This document shows, in pieces, positions 8,475 through 17,517 of a stretch of DNA of 64,000 nt. The notes below the pieces were generated by a model, which was not told the DNA's origin, ran no database searches, and saw only the letters and a program-made list of their open reading frames with translations. The DNA lies in the NCBI RefSeq assembly GCF_014653945.1, contig NZ_BNAU01000001.1, positions 1,690,181 through 1,754,180 of the forward strand, given 5' to 3'. The stretch comes from Amycolatopsis deserti (GTDB lineage: Bacteria; Actinomycetota; Actinomycetes; Mycobacteriales; Pseudonocardiaceae). The position numbers and the translations under genes are program-made. How positions within the stretch are numbered: position 1 is the first letter of the stretch; the number at the start of each line of letters is the position of its first letter.

Positions 8475-9914
8475 ATGTCCCTGCCACCCCGGGTGCTGCC
8501 GCCGCTGCGGCGCGAGTCCCCGATGTCCGGGCTCGACCGCCGCAACCTCGGCCCGCTCCAGGTGTTCGCGCAGTCGATCTCGGCGGCGGCGCCGTCGGCG
8601 GCGATGGCGGCCGCGCCCGCGGTCGCCGCGGCCGGAGCCGGCACCGGGGTGCTGTGGTCGTTCGTCGTCGCGACGGTGCTCGCGCTGCTCATCGGCCTGG
8701 GCATCGCCCAGTTCACGCGCCGCATGGCCGCCGCCGGGTCGCTGTACAGCCTGACCGCGAAGGGGCTCGGCCCGGTCACGGCCTTCGCGTGCGGCGGCGC
8801 GCTGCTGGTCGGCTACGGCCTGCTGACCATGGCCGCGCTCACCGGATCCGGCGTCTACCTGCAAGACGTGCTGCGGCGGGTCGGGGTGGACCTGGGCTGG
8901 GGGCTGGTGGCGGCGCTGGTGCTGGTGCTGGGCGCGCTGGCCACGGCGTGCGTGCTGCGGGGCGTGCGGTTGTCGGCCACGGTCGTGCTGGTCACCGAGG
9001 CGGTGTCGATCTCGTTGATGCTGGTGGTGTTCGGGTTGCTGCTGGCGCGCGTCGGACCGGAGCTGGCGCCGGCCACGCCGGACCGCGGGGTCGGCGGGAT
9101 CGCCGCCGGGGTGCTGCCCGCGCTGGGCGCGTTCATCGGGTTCGAGGCGGCCGCGTCGTTCGGGGTCGAGGCGCGGCGGCCGTTCCGCACGGTGCCGCGC
9201 GCGGTGCAGGGCACGGCCGCGTTGTGCGGGGTGCTGTACCTGGTGGCGGCGTACACGCAGGTCATCGGGCTGGGCGCGCTGCCGGGCGGGCTGGCCGGGC
9301 AGGCCGAGCCGGTGAGCACGCTGGCCGCGCTGCAGCAGCTGCCGTGGCTGTCCTACCTGCTCGACCTGGGCATCGCGGCGTCGTTCCTGGCGTGCACGCT
9401 GGCGACCGGCAGCGCGCTGGTGCGGGTGCTGTTGTCGATGGGCCGCGAAGGTGTGGCGCCCGCGGCGCTGGGCCGGACGCACCCGCGGTACCGGACGCCG
9501 CACGTCGCGATCCTCGCGGTGCTGCCGCCGGTCGCGGTGGTGCCGGTGGTGCTGATGGCGGCCGGGATGAGCACCACGTCGGTGTTCGTCACGCTGCTCA
9601 ACGTCGCGGTGTTCGGGTACCTGGTGGCGTACCTGCTGGTGTGTGTGGCGGCGCCGGTGTTCCTGTACCGGATCGGCGAGCTGACCCGCGGGGTGCTGGT
9701 GGTCAGCGCGATCACCGCGCCAGCGCTGCTGGCGGCGCTGGTGGTGTTCACCGCCGACAACCTGGGCGGGCCGTATCCGGCGGTGTTCGGGCTGTTCGCG
9801 CTCGGCGGTCTGGCGTGGTTCGCGTGGCTGCGCCGGCGGCGGCCGCGGCAGCTGGCGCGGATCGGGATCTACGACGAGACGTCCGAGGCCGATCTGCTGG
9901 GCGGCGAGCGGTGA
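8475..9914 (+). CDS. APC superfamily amino acid/amine permease
   Basis: A 479-residue permease with about 12 hydrophobic helices. The N-terminal segment NLGPLQVFAQSISAAAPSAA contains the APC helix-1 break, and FIGFEAAASFGVEARRPFRT near residue 220 is the conserved cytoplasmic loop. The ATG at 8475 follows a strong GGAGGAA ribosome-binding site by 7-8 nt; ATG 8523 is a weaker alternative. Its stop overlaps the start of the IclR gene (GTGA), so regulator and permease are co-translated. Together with the divergent permease and amine oxidase it suggests a locus for amine or amino acid use. Confidence 0.88.
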   Translation: MSLPPRVLPPLRRESPMSGLDRRNLGPLQVFAQSISAAAPSAAMAAAPAVAAAGAGTGVLWSFVVATVLALLIGLGIAQFTRRMAAAGSLYSLTAKGLGPVTAFACGGALLVGYGLLTMAALTGSGVYLQDVLRRVGVDLGWGLVAALVLVLGALATACVLRGVRLSATVVLVTEAVSISLMLVVFGLLLARVGPELAPATPDRGVGGIAAGVLPALGAFIGFEAAASFGVEARRPFRTVPRAVQGTAALCGVLYLVAAYTQVIGLGALPGGLAGQAEPVSTLAALQQLPWLSYLLDLGIAASFLACTLATGSALVRVLLSMGREGVAPAALGRTHPRYRTPHVAILAVLPPVAVVPVVLMAAGMSTTSVFVTLLNVAVFGYLVAYLLVCVAAPVFLYRIGELTRGVLVVSAITAPALLAALVVFTADNLGGPYPAVFGLFALGGLAWFAWLRRRRPRQLARIGIYDETSEADLLGGER

Positions 9915-10657
9915 GCCCCGAGACGCCGCTGTCGGGCCGCCAGCCGAAGGCGGTGCGCAGCGCGCTGGCCGTGCTGGAGGAGGTCGTGGCGGCCGGGCCG
10001 GGCGTGACGGCGAAGGAGATTTCGGCGGCGCTGAAACTGCCCCCGGCGACGACCTACCGGCTGCTGAACCTGCTGGTCGGCGAGGAGTACCTGGTGCGGT
10101 TGCCGGACCTGCGGGGGTTCGCGCTGGGCCGCCGCGCCGGGCGCCTGGCGATGCCGGTGACGGTGCGCCCGCCGGCGGCCGCGCGGGCGATCGTGGAGCA
10201 CCTGCGGCAGCGGGTGCGGTGGGGTGTGCACCTGGCGTCCTACCGGACCGGGCGGCTGACGCTGGTCGATCCGGACCCCGACCACCCGCCGTCGGACGGG
10301 GCGCTGCTCGCGCGGTACCCGCACGTGTCCGCGCTGGGCAAGCTGCTGCTGGCCGAGCAGGCCGACTGGCGGGCGGTGGTGCGGGAGCTGCGGTCGTTCA
10401 CCGAGCGCACGATCGTCGACGCCGACCGGCTGGACGCCGAACTGGCCGAGGTGGCGCGCAGCGGGATGGCGCGGCAGTGCGGTGAGCTGCTGGAACGCAA
10501 GGGGTGCCTGGCGGTGGCGATCCGGGACGTGGTGACCGGCGAGCTGGTCGCGGGGCTGGCGGTGAGCGGCCCGGCGGAGCGGGTCGCCGAGCCGAACGCC
10601 GAGCTGGTGGCGCTGGTGCGCGACCACGCCGGGCAACTCGCGCCACTTCTGGCGTGA
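9911..10657 (+). CDS. IclR-family transcriptional regulator
   Basis: A 248-residue regulator with an N-terminal winged helix-turn-helix (SALAVLEEVVAAGPGVTAKEI, then PPATTYRLLNLLVGEEYLVR, residues ~15-65) and a C-terminal GAF-like effector domain. Start is a GTG that overlaps the permease stop by 4 bp. The sequence between residues 95 and 115 and the C-terminal half (GCLAVAIRDVVTGELVAGLA) fit the IclR effector domain, which binds small aromatic or aliphatic acids. It likely senses a breakdown product of the amine pathway and controls the divergent permease/oxidase promoters. Confidence 0.85.
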   Translation: MSPETPLSGRQPKAVRSALAVLEEVVAAGPGVTAKEISAALKLPPATTYRLLNLLVGEEYLVRLPDLRGFALGRRAGRLAMPVTVRPPAAARAIVEHLRQRVRWGVHLASYRTGRLTLVDPDPDHPPSDGALLARYPHVSALGKLLLAEQADWRAVVRELRSFTERTIVDADRLDAELAEVARSGMARQCGELLERKGCLAVAIRDVVTGELVAGLAVSGPAERVAEPNAELVALVRDHAGQLAPLLA

Positions 10658-10724
10658 GCGATGTCGAGAACGCGGACGCGGCTCCGTCCCCGGCGTGACA
10701 CACAACGAACCGGAGGAGACGGAC

Positions 10725-11204
10725 ATGGATGTCACCGCGGAACTGGCCAAGCCGATCGCACAGCAGCTGCTGCGTTCGGACATCCCCGCGCGGCTGGCCT
10801 ACGACGGGCTGGACGGCGCGCCACGGGTGATCCCGATCGGGTTCTGGTACGACGGCGCGAACGTGGTCATGGCCACCGTGCCCGGCTCGGCGAAGGTCCC
10901 GGCCCTGCGGCGCAACCCCCGGGTGGCGATCACCATCGACTACGTGAGCCCGTGGCCGCCCCGCGTGCTGCTGATCCGCGGCACCGCGCACCTGGAGCTG
11001 GTCGACGGCGTGCCGGACGCCTACATCGAGGCGAGCCGGAAGGTGACGCCGGCCGATGTGTTCGAGTCCTGGGAGCAGGGCGTGCGCGCGCTGTACGAGC
11101 AGATGGTGGTCATCACGGTCACCCCGGACTGGGCGAAGCTGCTGGACTTCGAAACGACGCTCCCGAAGGCGGTCGAGGAGCTGCTCCAGGCGCGCCAGGG
11201 CTGA
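10725..11204 (+). CDS. Pyridoxamine-5'-phosphate-oxidase-fold flavin/F420-binding protein
   Basis: A 159-residue split-barrel protein of the PNPOx-like superfamily, which binds FMN or F420. Typical features are an N-terminal helix before IPARLAYDGLDGAPRVIPIGF, the strand WYDGANVVMATVPGSAKVPA, and the RNPRVAITIDY segment (residues ~60-75). The ATG at 10725 sits 7 nt after a GGAGGAG ribosome-binding site; a GTG at 10695 is less likely. It follows the IclR gene by 67 bp in the same direction. No substrate can be assigned; many relatives are F420-dependent reductases or detoxifying enzymes. Confidence 0.75.
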   Translation: MDVTAELAKPIAQQLLRSDIPARLAYDGLDGAPRVIPIGFWYDGANVVMATVPGSAKVPALRRNPRVAITIDYVSPWPPRVLLIRGTAHLELVDGVPDAYIEASRKVTPADVFESWEQGVRALYEQMVVITVTPDWAKLLDFETTLPKAVEELLQARQG

Positions 11205-11211
11205 GGGGCGC

Positions 11212-11679
11212 TCACACCGTCCCGGCACCGGGCACGACCACCACCCGGTCCGCCCCGAGGTCGAAGGCGAGGACCGGCCGGTCGTCGCCTTCGGGGCAGA
11301 GCAGCACCGGTTTGCCGAGGTGACGGCCCAGCGTCGCGAACAGACGGCAGAGCGCTTCCACGCCCCGCTGACCCCGTAGCTCGCGCAGGTCGATGTCGAA
11401 ATCGATCGAGCCGGGCTCGAGCGGCCAGAAGTTCACCTGGCAGCCGGGCTCGGGCCACACCCGCAGCACTCCCGTGCCACCCAGCATCGCTTCGACGCTC
11501 GGCGGTGGTCCCGGCTCTCCGTCCGCCACGTAGGAGTGCGGCCAGCCCCGGGACACCACGAGATCGAGCAGCGCCCGCCAGTCCTGCACGGCCGTCAGGG
11601 GCACGTGGCCGTCCGGCAGCGCCCCCATCACCTCGACGTCGAGGAATCGCCGGACGTCGGGCCAGTGCGGATCCGTCAC
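11212..11679 (-). CDS. Hypothetical protein, 155 aa
   Basis: I do not recognise this family. The protein starts from GTG ([17 protein letters not shown]), is soluble, acidic and rich in Trp, Pro and Gly, with no signal peptide or membrane segment. It ends in a hydrophobic strand, [13 protein letters not shown]. Coding potential is supported by codon bias and by an ORF that fits between a convergent gene 7 bp away and a divergent BtuF-like gene 46 bp away. It resembles the small, single-domain proteins that often serve as immunity or accessory factors, but nothing in the context supports that role. Confidence 0.6.
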   Translation of the reverse strand: MTDPHWPDVRRFLDVEVMGALPDGHVPLTAVQDWRALLDLVVSRGWPHSYVADGEPGPPPSVEAMLGGTGVLRVWPEPGCQVNFWPLEPGSIDFDIDLRELRGQRGVEALCRLFATLGRHLGKPVLLCPEGDDRPVLAFDLGADRVVVVPGAGTV

Positions 11680-11725
11680 CGGCTCAGCCTGCCCGAATCC
11701 TGGCCGGCGATCTAGGCTCGGAGCG

Positions 11726-12646
11726 GTGCGGATCGTGTCGTTGCTGCCCGCCGCCACGGACATCGTGGCCGAGCTGGGGCTGCTCGGGGACCTCGTCGGC
11801 CGGACGCACGAATGCGACTGGCCGCCGGGCGTCGAGGGCGTGCCCGTGGTGACCGGCAGCGGCCTCGACACCACCATGAGCAGCCGCGAGATCTCGCAGG
11901 CCGTCGGCGGCGCGCACACCGGCTCCGCGCTCTACGCGCTCGACTCCGCGAAGCTCGCCGAGCTGCGTCCCGACGTCATCCTCACCCAGGACCTGTGCGA
12001 CGTCTGCGCGGTCTCCTACCGCCACGTCTCCGAGACCGTGCGCCTCCTGGACACCGGCCCGCGGGTGCTCAGCCTCGAACCCCGCACCCTGCCCGAGGTC
12101 CTCGACTGCCTGCGGCAGGTCGGCGAGGTCCTCGGCGTGCCGAACACCGCCCGCGCCAAGCACGAAGAACTGCGCGCCCGGCTCACCCGCCTCCAGGAGC
12201 GGACCCGGCGCCTGCCCCGCCCGCGCGTCGCCGCGATCGAGTGGCTCGATCCGCTCTGGCCGGCCGGTCACTGGGTGCCCGAGCAGATCGCCGCCGCCAG
12301 TGGGGAGCCCCTCCTCGCCCGGCCCGGCGAACACACGCAAGCCATCGACTGGACCGAGCTGACCACCGCGAAACCGGACGTCCTGCTCCTGCTCCCGTGC
12401 GGTCTGCCGCCGGAGCGCACCGAAGCCGAACTCGGCCTGCTCACCACCCGCCCGGGCTGGGGCGACCTGCCCGCCGTGCGCAGCGGGCAGGTGTGGATCC
12501 TCGACGGCCCGTCCTACTTCAACCGCCCCGGCCCGCGCGTCGTCCGCGGCGCGGAAATCCTCGCTCACGTGCTGCACGGCATCGGGACCGTCGAGCCGGA
12601 TCAGGCGAGGCGCACCTCGATCTCCGGCGGCGTCCGCAGCGTCTGA
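11726..12646 (+). CDS. BtuF-like periplasmic-binding-fold (cobalamin-binding type) protein without signal peptide
   Basis: A 306-residue protein of the cobalamin/iron-siderophore binding fold (class III, TroA-like). [18 protein letters not shown], then [10 protein letters not shown] and [16 protein letters not shown] are typical of the BtuF-like group. No signal peptide or lipobox is seen, so it would be cytoplasmic, and there is no permease or ATPase beside it. Single-domain relatives of this kind are widespread in actinobacteria with unproven function. The start is a GTG. Its last 46 bp overlap the convergent OsmC gene. Confidence 0.75.
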   Translation: MRIVSLLPAATDIVAELGLLGDLVGRTHECDWPPGVEGVPVVTGSGLDTTMSSREISQAVGGAHTGSALYALDSAKLAELRPDVILTQDLCDVCAVSYRHVSETVRLLDTGPRVLSLEPRTLPEVLDCLRQVGEVLGVPNTARAKHEELRARLTRLQERTRRLPRPRVAAIEWLDPLWPAGHWVPEQIAAASGEPLLARPGEHTQAIDWTELTTAKPDVLLLLPCGLPPERTEAELGLLTTRPGWGDLPAVRSGQVWILDGPSYFNRPGPRVVRGAEILAHVLHGIGTVEPDQARRTSISGGVRSV

Positions 12647-13104
12647 TACACCACGCAGTACCGCTCGGTGAGCTTGCGCAGCGTCGCCAGCTCTTCCTCG
12701 GACGCGTCGGTGTCCAGGTCGAACGACAGCCGGATCGACTGGAACCCGACCGGTGCCGTCTTGTCGACCCCGAGCGTGCCCCGGAAGTCCAGGTCGCCCT
12801 CGGCCCGCACGGTCCCGCCGCGGATCTCCAGCCCCAGCGACGTCGCCACCGCCCGCAGCGTCACCCCCGAGCACGCCACCAGTGCCTCCAGCAGCATGTC
12901 GCCGGAGCACGCCAGGCTGCCGTCCCCGCCGGTGGCCGGGTGCAGGCCCGCCTCGACCACCGCCCGGCCGGTCTCGACCTTGCACGAGATGCCCAGGCCG
13001 TCCAGTTCGGCGTTGGCCCGCAAGGTGATCAGCGCCCGTGACGGGTCCTCCCGGTAGCGCTCCTTGAGCGGCGCCTGCAGTTCCCTCAGTTCGGTCGCGT
13101 CCAT
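12601..13104 (-). CDS. OsmC family peroxide-detoxification protein
   Basis: A 167-residue OsmC/Ohr-type protein. The helix with [22 protein letters not shown] contains two cysteines, Cys85 (ACSGDM) and Cys98 (VACSGVT); Cys98 is in the usual peroxidatic position, while the residue equivalent to the other Ohr cysteine needs structural alignment. It probably reduces organic hydroperoxides in the cytoplasm. Monocistronic, divergent from the lysA-like gene across a 150-bp gap. Its 3' end overlaps the BtuF-like gene by 46 bp in a convergent arrangement. Confidence 0.85.
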   Translation of the reverse strand: MDATELRELQAPLKERYREDPSRALITLRANAELDGLGISCKVETGRAVVEAGLHPATGGDGSLACSGDMLLEALVACSGVTLRAVATSLGLEIRGGTVRAEGDLDFRGTLGVDKTAPVGFQSIRLSFDLDTDASEEELATLRKLTERYCVVYQTLRTPPEIEVRLA

Positions 13105-13254
13105 GCGGCCAGTATGACCGCGTGAACGGGCTCACGCCGGTGTCAACGCCGGGTCAAGACCACGCCCGGACGAGTCATGACCGCGTCAGCCCCGGTGCCG
13201 CACCCGTCGCCAGGGCGATCTCCTTCGGGTGCACGGAAACCGAAGGAGGACGTG

Positions 13255-14571
13255 ATGACACTCGCCGAGGTGCTGCCCAGCGTGGGCCTCGCCGGAGAAC
13301 CGCCGCTGGACGAGGGCCTGTGGCCGCGCACGACCCGCCTCGCCGGGGGCGGCGACCTCACCTGCGGGGGCGTGAGCCTGTCCCGGCTCGCCGCGCGGTT
13401 CGGCACGCCGGTGCAGGTGCTCGACGAAACCGAGATCCGGCACCGCGCCCACCTGCTGCGCGCCGCCTTCCCCGGCGCCGAGATCGCGTTCGCCACCAAG
13501 GCGTTACCCGTGCGTGGGGTGCTCCGGCTGCTGGACTTCAGCGCGGATGTCTGCTCGGCCGGCGAGATCGCGATGGCGCGCTCGGCGGGCGTGCCGGGCG
13601 AGCGGATCCTGGTGCACGGCAACGTGAAGACCCCGGAGGACCTCAAGGCCGCGTTCACCGCGCGCGCCGGCCGGATCGTGGCCGACTCCGCCGACGAGAT
13701 CGACCAGCTCGCCGCGCTCGCCCCCGCCGGGCAGCGGGTCCTGGTGCGGGTCACGCCCGGCGTCGACGCGCACACCCACCGCGCGCTCGCCACCGCCGTC
13801 GAGGGCCAGAAGTTCGGGTTCTCCCTCGCCTCGGGCGCCGCGCTGGACGCCGTGGGACGGGTCCTCGCCCAGCCGGGCTTGCGCGCCGCCGGGCTGCACT
13901 GCCACCTCGGCTCGCAGGTGCGCGACACCGCCGCCTACGCCGAAGCCGTGCGGCGCATGGTGCACCTGCTCGCCCAGGTCCGCGACCGGCACGGCGTGAC
14001 GCTGGACCAGCTCGACCTCGGCGGCGGGTTCGCCGTGCCCTACCGCCCCGGCGAGGCGGTGTTCGACCTGACCGGCGCCGCCCGCCGGATCCCGAGCACG
14101 CTGCGCCTGGAGTGCGACCACCACCGGCTGCCGGTCCCGCGGCTGGTGCTGGAACCCGGCCGCTGGCTCGTCGCGACGGCAGGGATCACGCTGTACCGGG
14201 TGGCCGCGGTCAAGAGCGGGTTCGTCGCGGTGGACGGCGGCATGAGCGACAACCCGCGCCCCGCGCTGTACGGCGCGCGCTACACCGCCCGGCTCATCGG
14301 ACGGCACACCAAGGCACCCCGCCGCCCGGTGACGATCGCCGGCCGGCACTGCGAGGCCGGGGACGTCCTGGCCGAGGACGTACCGCTGCCCGCCGACATC
14401 CGCCCCGGCGACCTGCTGGCGGTGCCGGTGAGCGGCGCCTACCACCATGCGTTGGCGTCGAACTACAACCTGGTCGGCCGCCCACCCCTGGTGGCGCTCG
14501 CCGAGGGCATCGCGCGGGTCCTGGTGCGCCGCGAAACCGAGGAAGACCTGCTGCGCCGCGATCTCGGCTAG
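13255..14571 (+). CDS. Diaminopimelate decarboxylase-like PLP enzyme (stand-alone paralogue)
   Basis: A 438-residue fold-type III PLP decarboxylase. Lys82 in FATKAL is the PLP Schiff-base lysine, and HCHLGSQ, DLGGGFAVPY, EPGRW and CEAGD are the conserved motifs of the group, which includes diaminopimelate, ornithine, arginine and carboxynorspermidine decarboxylases. The ATG at 13255 follows AAGGAGG by 5 nt. It is not beside argS, thrA or hom, as the housekeeping lysA of actinobacteria usually is, so it is probably a second copy. Lysine production is the likeliest role; the FATKALP segment differs from the usual YAxKAN, so another substrate is possible. Confidence 0.8.
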   Translation: MTLAEVLPSVGLAGEPPLDEGLWPRTTRLAGGGDLTCGGVSLSRLAARFGTPVQVLDETEIRHRAHLLRAAFPGAEIAFATKALPVRGVLRLLDFSADVCSAGEIAMARSAGVPGERILVHGNVKTPEDLKAAFTARAGRIVADSADEIDQLAALAPAGQRVLVRVTPGVDAHTHRALATAVEGQKFGFSLASGAALDAVGRVLAQPGLRAAGLHCHLGSQVRDTAAYAEAVRRMVHLLAQVRDRHGVTLDQLDLGGGFAVPYRPGEAVFDLTGAARRIPSTLRLECDHHRLPVPRLVLEPGRWLVATAGITLYRVAAVKSGFVAVDGGMSDNPRPALYGARYTARLIGRHTKAPRRPVTIAGRHCEAGDVLAEDVPLPADIRPGDLLAVPVSGAYHHALASNYNLVGRPPLVALAEGIARVLVRRETEEDLLRRDLG

Positions 14572-14581
14572 AGAACCGGGG

Positions 14582-15463
14582 CTAGTCCCGCGCCTCCAAC
14601 GTGGTGTCGATGAACGCGCGCGTCGCCGCGGTGACCGGGCCGCCGCGGTGCACCAGCCACTGCGGCAGCCGCTCCGGCGGGTCGAACCGGTAGACGTCCG
14701 CGCCCGCCCGGACGGCCAGCTCCGACCAGCCGTCCGGCATCAGCCCCGCCCCGATGCCCTTGAGCACCATCGGCAGCACCACACCCCGGTCCCCGGTCTC
14801 GGCCGCGATCGTCATGTCCCCCACGGTCGCGGCCAGCCGGTCGAACAGCGCCCGCACCGCCGTGGCCGGCTTGGTCACCACGAACCGCATGCCGCGCAGC
14901 ATCTCCGGCGCCACCGCGCGCCCCGGCACGTCGAGCGCGCCGGGCGGCACGACCAGCAGGAACTCCTCGTCCCGCAGGTGGTGCGTCACCAGCCCCTGCC
15001 CGGACGGCCGCTCCGCGCTGCCGCACACCCCGACCTCGCACCGGCCCTGCAACACCATCGCCACCACCTCGGCCGCCGACATCGCCGACGTGGTGCTGAC
15101 CGTGACGCCGGGATGCCGCCGCGCCAGCTCGGCGATCACGCTGGTGACCGGTTCCAGCCCGGACGACGAGGTCGCCGCCACGTCCACCCGCCCGGCCGCG
15201 CCGTCCCCGATCGCGCCCGCCGCCGCCCGCAACGCGTCCAGGTCCCGCAGCACCAGCCGGGCCCGGCCGGCCAGCGCCTCCCCCGCGGTGCTCAGCACGG
15301 CGTGCCGCCCGACCCGGTGGAACAGCGTGACGCCCAGCTCGTGCTCGAGCTTGCCGATCGCGCGGGACAGCGAGGGCTGCGCGACGTGCAGCGCCTTCGC
15401 CGCCGCGGTGAACCCGCCGTGCTCGACGATCGCGACGAAGTACTCCAGCTGGCGGCGTTCCAC
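14582..15463 (-). CDS. LysR-family transcriptional regulator
   Basis: A 293-residue LysR protein. The start at GTG 15463 gives VERRQLEYFVAIVEHGGFTA, which is the normal LysR N-terminus and sits 5 nt after GGGAG; ATG 15475 is in frame but would abut the operator. The helix-turn-helix reads AQPSLSRAIGKLEHELGV. The effector domain covers residues ~88-290. Divergent from the gamma-glutamyltransferase gene, with a perfect T-N11-A palindrome between them. It most likely controls that gene and perhaps the following peptide ABC operon. Its 3' end is 10 bp from the convergent lysA-like gene. Confidence 0.9.
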   Translation of the reverse strand: MERRQLEYFVAIVEHGGFTAAAKALHVAQPSLSRAIGKLEHELGVTLFHRVGRHAVLSTAGEALAGRARLVLRDLDALRAAAGAIGDGAAGRVDVAATSSSGLEPVTSVIAELARRHPGVTVSTTSAMSAAEVVAMVLQGRCEVGVCGSAERPSGQGLVTHHLRDEEFLLVVPPGALDVPGRAVAPEMLRGMRFVVTKPATAVRALFDRLAATVGDMTIAAETGDRGVVLPMVLKGIGAGLMPDGWSELAVRAGADVYRFDPPERLPQWLVHRGGPVTAATRAFIDTTLEARD

Positions 15464-15477
15464 CACGGCTCCCATCG

Positions 15478-15492
15478 ATAGCGAACGGCTAT
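15478..15492. promoter_or_regulatory. LysR box ATAGC-N5-GCTAT
   Basis: ATAGCGAACGGCTAT is a perfect interrupted palindrome with the T-N11-A core that LysR proteins recognise. It lies 14 bp before the chosen LysR start and ~58 bp before the chosen gamma-glutamyltransferase start, in the place of a classic divergent LysR activation site. A second inverted repeat, CACCC-N6-GGGTG (15523-15538), could form a small hairpin in the leader. Confidence 0.65.
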
Positions 15493-15550
15493 GGGGATGG
15501 TGTCACACATGTCTTGGACGTTCACCCGTTCGAGGGTGTGTACTCGATCC

Positions 15551-17338
15551 GTGTTCACCACCCGTCCCACGCTGCAGGGCACCCACGGCATGGTGTCGTC
15601 GACCCACTGGCTCGCCTCCGCCACGGCGATGGCGGTGCTGGAGGACGACGGCAACGCCTTCGACGCGGCCGTGGCCGCCGGGTTCGTGCTGCACGTCGTC
15701 GAACCGCACCTCAACGGCCCCGGCGGCGAGGTGCCGATCATCCTCGCGCCCGCCGGCCAGGCGCCGCGCGTGCTGTGCGGGCAGGGCCCGGCCCCGGCCG
15801 GGGCGACGGTCGCGCACTACACCTCGCTCGGGCTGGACCTGGTGCCCGGCACCGGCCCGCTGGCCGCCGCCGTGCCCGGCGCGTTCGACGCCTGGATGCT
15901 GCTGTTGCGCGACCACGGCACCAAGACGCTGGCCGAGGTGCTGAAGTACGCCATCGGCTACGCCGAGAACGGGCACCCGGCGGTCGAGCGGATCGGCTCG
16001 ACCATCGCCAGCGTGCGGGAGCTGTTCGAGACCGAGTGGACCAGCTCCGCGGAGGTCTACCTGCGTGACGGCCGCCCGCCCAGGCCCGGCGAGATGCTGC
16101 GCAACCCGGCGCTGGCCGCGACTTGGCGCCGCGTGATCGCCGAGGCCGAGGCGGCCGGCGCGGGCCGGGAGACCCAGATCGACGCCGCCCGCCGCATCTG
16201 GCGCGAGGGCTTCATCGCCGAGGCGATCGACGAGGCCGCCGCCCGCCCCACGTTGGACACCTCCGGCGAGCGGCACGCCGGCACCTTGACCGCCGGCGAC
16301 CTGGCCGCGTTCGAAGCCGGCTACGAGGACCCGGTCACCTACGACTGGCAGGGCTGGACGGTCGCCAAGTGCGGTCTGTGGAGCCAGGGGCCGACGTTCC
16401 TGCAGCAGCTCGCTCTGCTGCCGGACGGCCTCGAATACGGCACGCCGGACTACCTGCACACCCTCGTCGAGGGCACCAAGCTCGCCATGGCCGACCGCGA
16501 GGCGTGGTACGGCGACAGCACCGACGTCTCGCTGGACACCCTGCTTTCCGCGTCCTACAACGATTCCCGTCGCGCCCTCATCGGCGAGCAGGCGTCGACG
16601 GAGCTGCGGCCCGGCTCGCCCGACGGGCGTCAGCCGCGGCTGAGCAAGCAGGCCGAGCTGTCCGTCAGCGGCGCGGTCCCGCCACCGCCCGCCGCCGGGG
16701 CCGGTGAGCCGACCGTCGCCAAGGACGGCGCTACGCGCGGCGACACCTGCCACCTCGACGTGGCCGACCGGTGGGGCAACCTGATCGCCGCCACCCCGAG
16801 CGGCGGCTGGCTGCAGTCCAACCCGGTCATCCCGTCCCTCGGTTTCCCGCTGGGCACGCGGCTGCAGATGGCCTGGCTCGACGAGGGCCTGCCCAACTCG
16901 CTGGTACCCGGCCGCCGGCCGCGCACCACGCTGTCGCCGTCGATGGCGCTGCGCGACGGGGTGCCGGTGATGGCTTTCGGCACGCCCGGCGGGGACCAGC
17001 AGGACCAGTGGAGCGTGCATTTCTTCCTCGCCGTCGCACTGCGCGCCAATGTACGTGGAAGCCTCGACCTGCAGGGCGCGATCGACGCCCCGAACTGGCA
17101 CACCGACAGTTTCCCGAGTTCGTTCTACCCGCGCGCGATGAAACCGGGCAGCGTCACCGTCGAATCGCGCATCGGCGATTCCGCGATAGCCGAACTGCGC
17201 CGCCGCGGGCACGACGTCGAAATCGCCGATCCGTGGTCGGAAGGACGGCTCTGCGCGGTCGCCCGCGACCCGGAAACCGGTGTGCTGTCGGCGGGTGCGA
17301 ACCCGCGCGGCATGCAGGGCTACGCCGCCGGACGGTAG
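15551..17338 (+). CDS. Gamma-glutamyltransferase family Ntn hydrolase
   Basis: A 595-residue protein of the GGT family (Ntn hydrolase), which self-cleaves before a catalytic Thr and hydrolyses or transfers gamma-glutamyl groups. The nucleophile is Thr399 in RGDTCHLDV (codon 16745-16747), followed by the small-subunit motifs GNLIAATPSGGW and GGDQQDQW. The start is uncertain: GTG 15551 leaves the LysR box upstream, while in-frame ATGs at 15491 and 15509 fall on or next to it. No signal peptide is seen. Some members with this divergent Thr context are acylases rather than glutathione enzymes. A terminator follows. Confidence 0.85.
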   Translation: MFTTRPTLQGTHGMVSSTHWLASATAMAVLEDDGNAFDAAVAAGFVLHVVEPHLNGPGGEVPIILAPAGQAPRVLCGQGPAPAGATVAHYTSLGLDLVPGTGPLAAAVPGAFDAWMLLLRDHGTKTLAEVLKYAIGYAENGHPAVERIGSTIASVRELFETEWTSSAEVYLRDGRPPRPGEMLRNPALAATWRRVIAEAEAAGAGRETQIDAARRIWREGFIAEAIDEAAARPTLDTSGERHAGTLTAGDLAAFEAGYEDPVTYDWQGWTVAKCGLWSQGPTFLQQLALLPDGLEYGTPDYLHTLVEGTKLAMADREAWYGDSTDVSLDTLLSASYNDSRRALIGEQASTELRPGSPDGRQPRLSKQAELSVSGAVPPPPAAGAGEPTVAKDGATRGDTCHLDVADRWGNLIAATPSGGWLQSNPVIPSLGFPLGTRLQMAWLDEGLPNSLVPGRRPRTTLSPSMALRDGVPVMAFGTPGGDQQDQWSVHFFLAVALRANVRGSLDLQGAIDAPNWHTDSFPSSFYPRAMKPGSVTVESRIGDSAIAELRRRGHDVEIADPWSEGRLCAVARDPETGVLSAGANPRGMQGYAAGR

Positions 17339-17359
17339 TTCCCCGGCGCCGGTAAGAGG

Positions 17360-17402
17360 AAAAGCAGCGGTTCGCACCCATCCCCGCGAACCGCTGCTTT
17401 TT
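17360..17402 (+). terminator. Rho-independent terminator after gamma-glutamyltransferase gene
   Basis: A 16-bp perfect stem (AAAAGCAGCGGTTCGC / GCGAACCGCTGCTTTT) with a 10-nt loop and ending in a run of five T residues. This is the only clear classic terminator in the left half of the window and separates the gamma-glutamyltransferase gene from the peptide ABC operon. Confidence 0.85.
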
Positions 17403-17517
17403 CCTGCTTTCCGACCGCCGGGAATTCGTAACGGCAATTTACCCACCGGAAACAGCTGACAACGGTGATCGAACTACCGTAGGCTGCGCACACATTCGAA
17501 CGCGCTGGAGTTTGCCC

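Noticed and set aside
15491..15550. An N-terminal signal peptide for the gamma-glutamyltransferase from ATG 15491
   Set aside because: The start falls inside the LysR box, and the extra residues lack a hydrophobic core.
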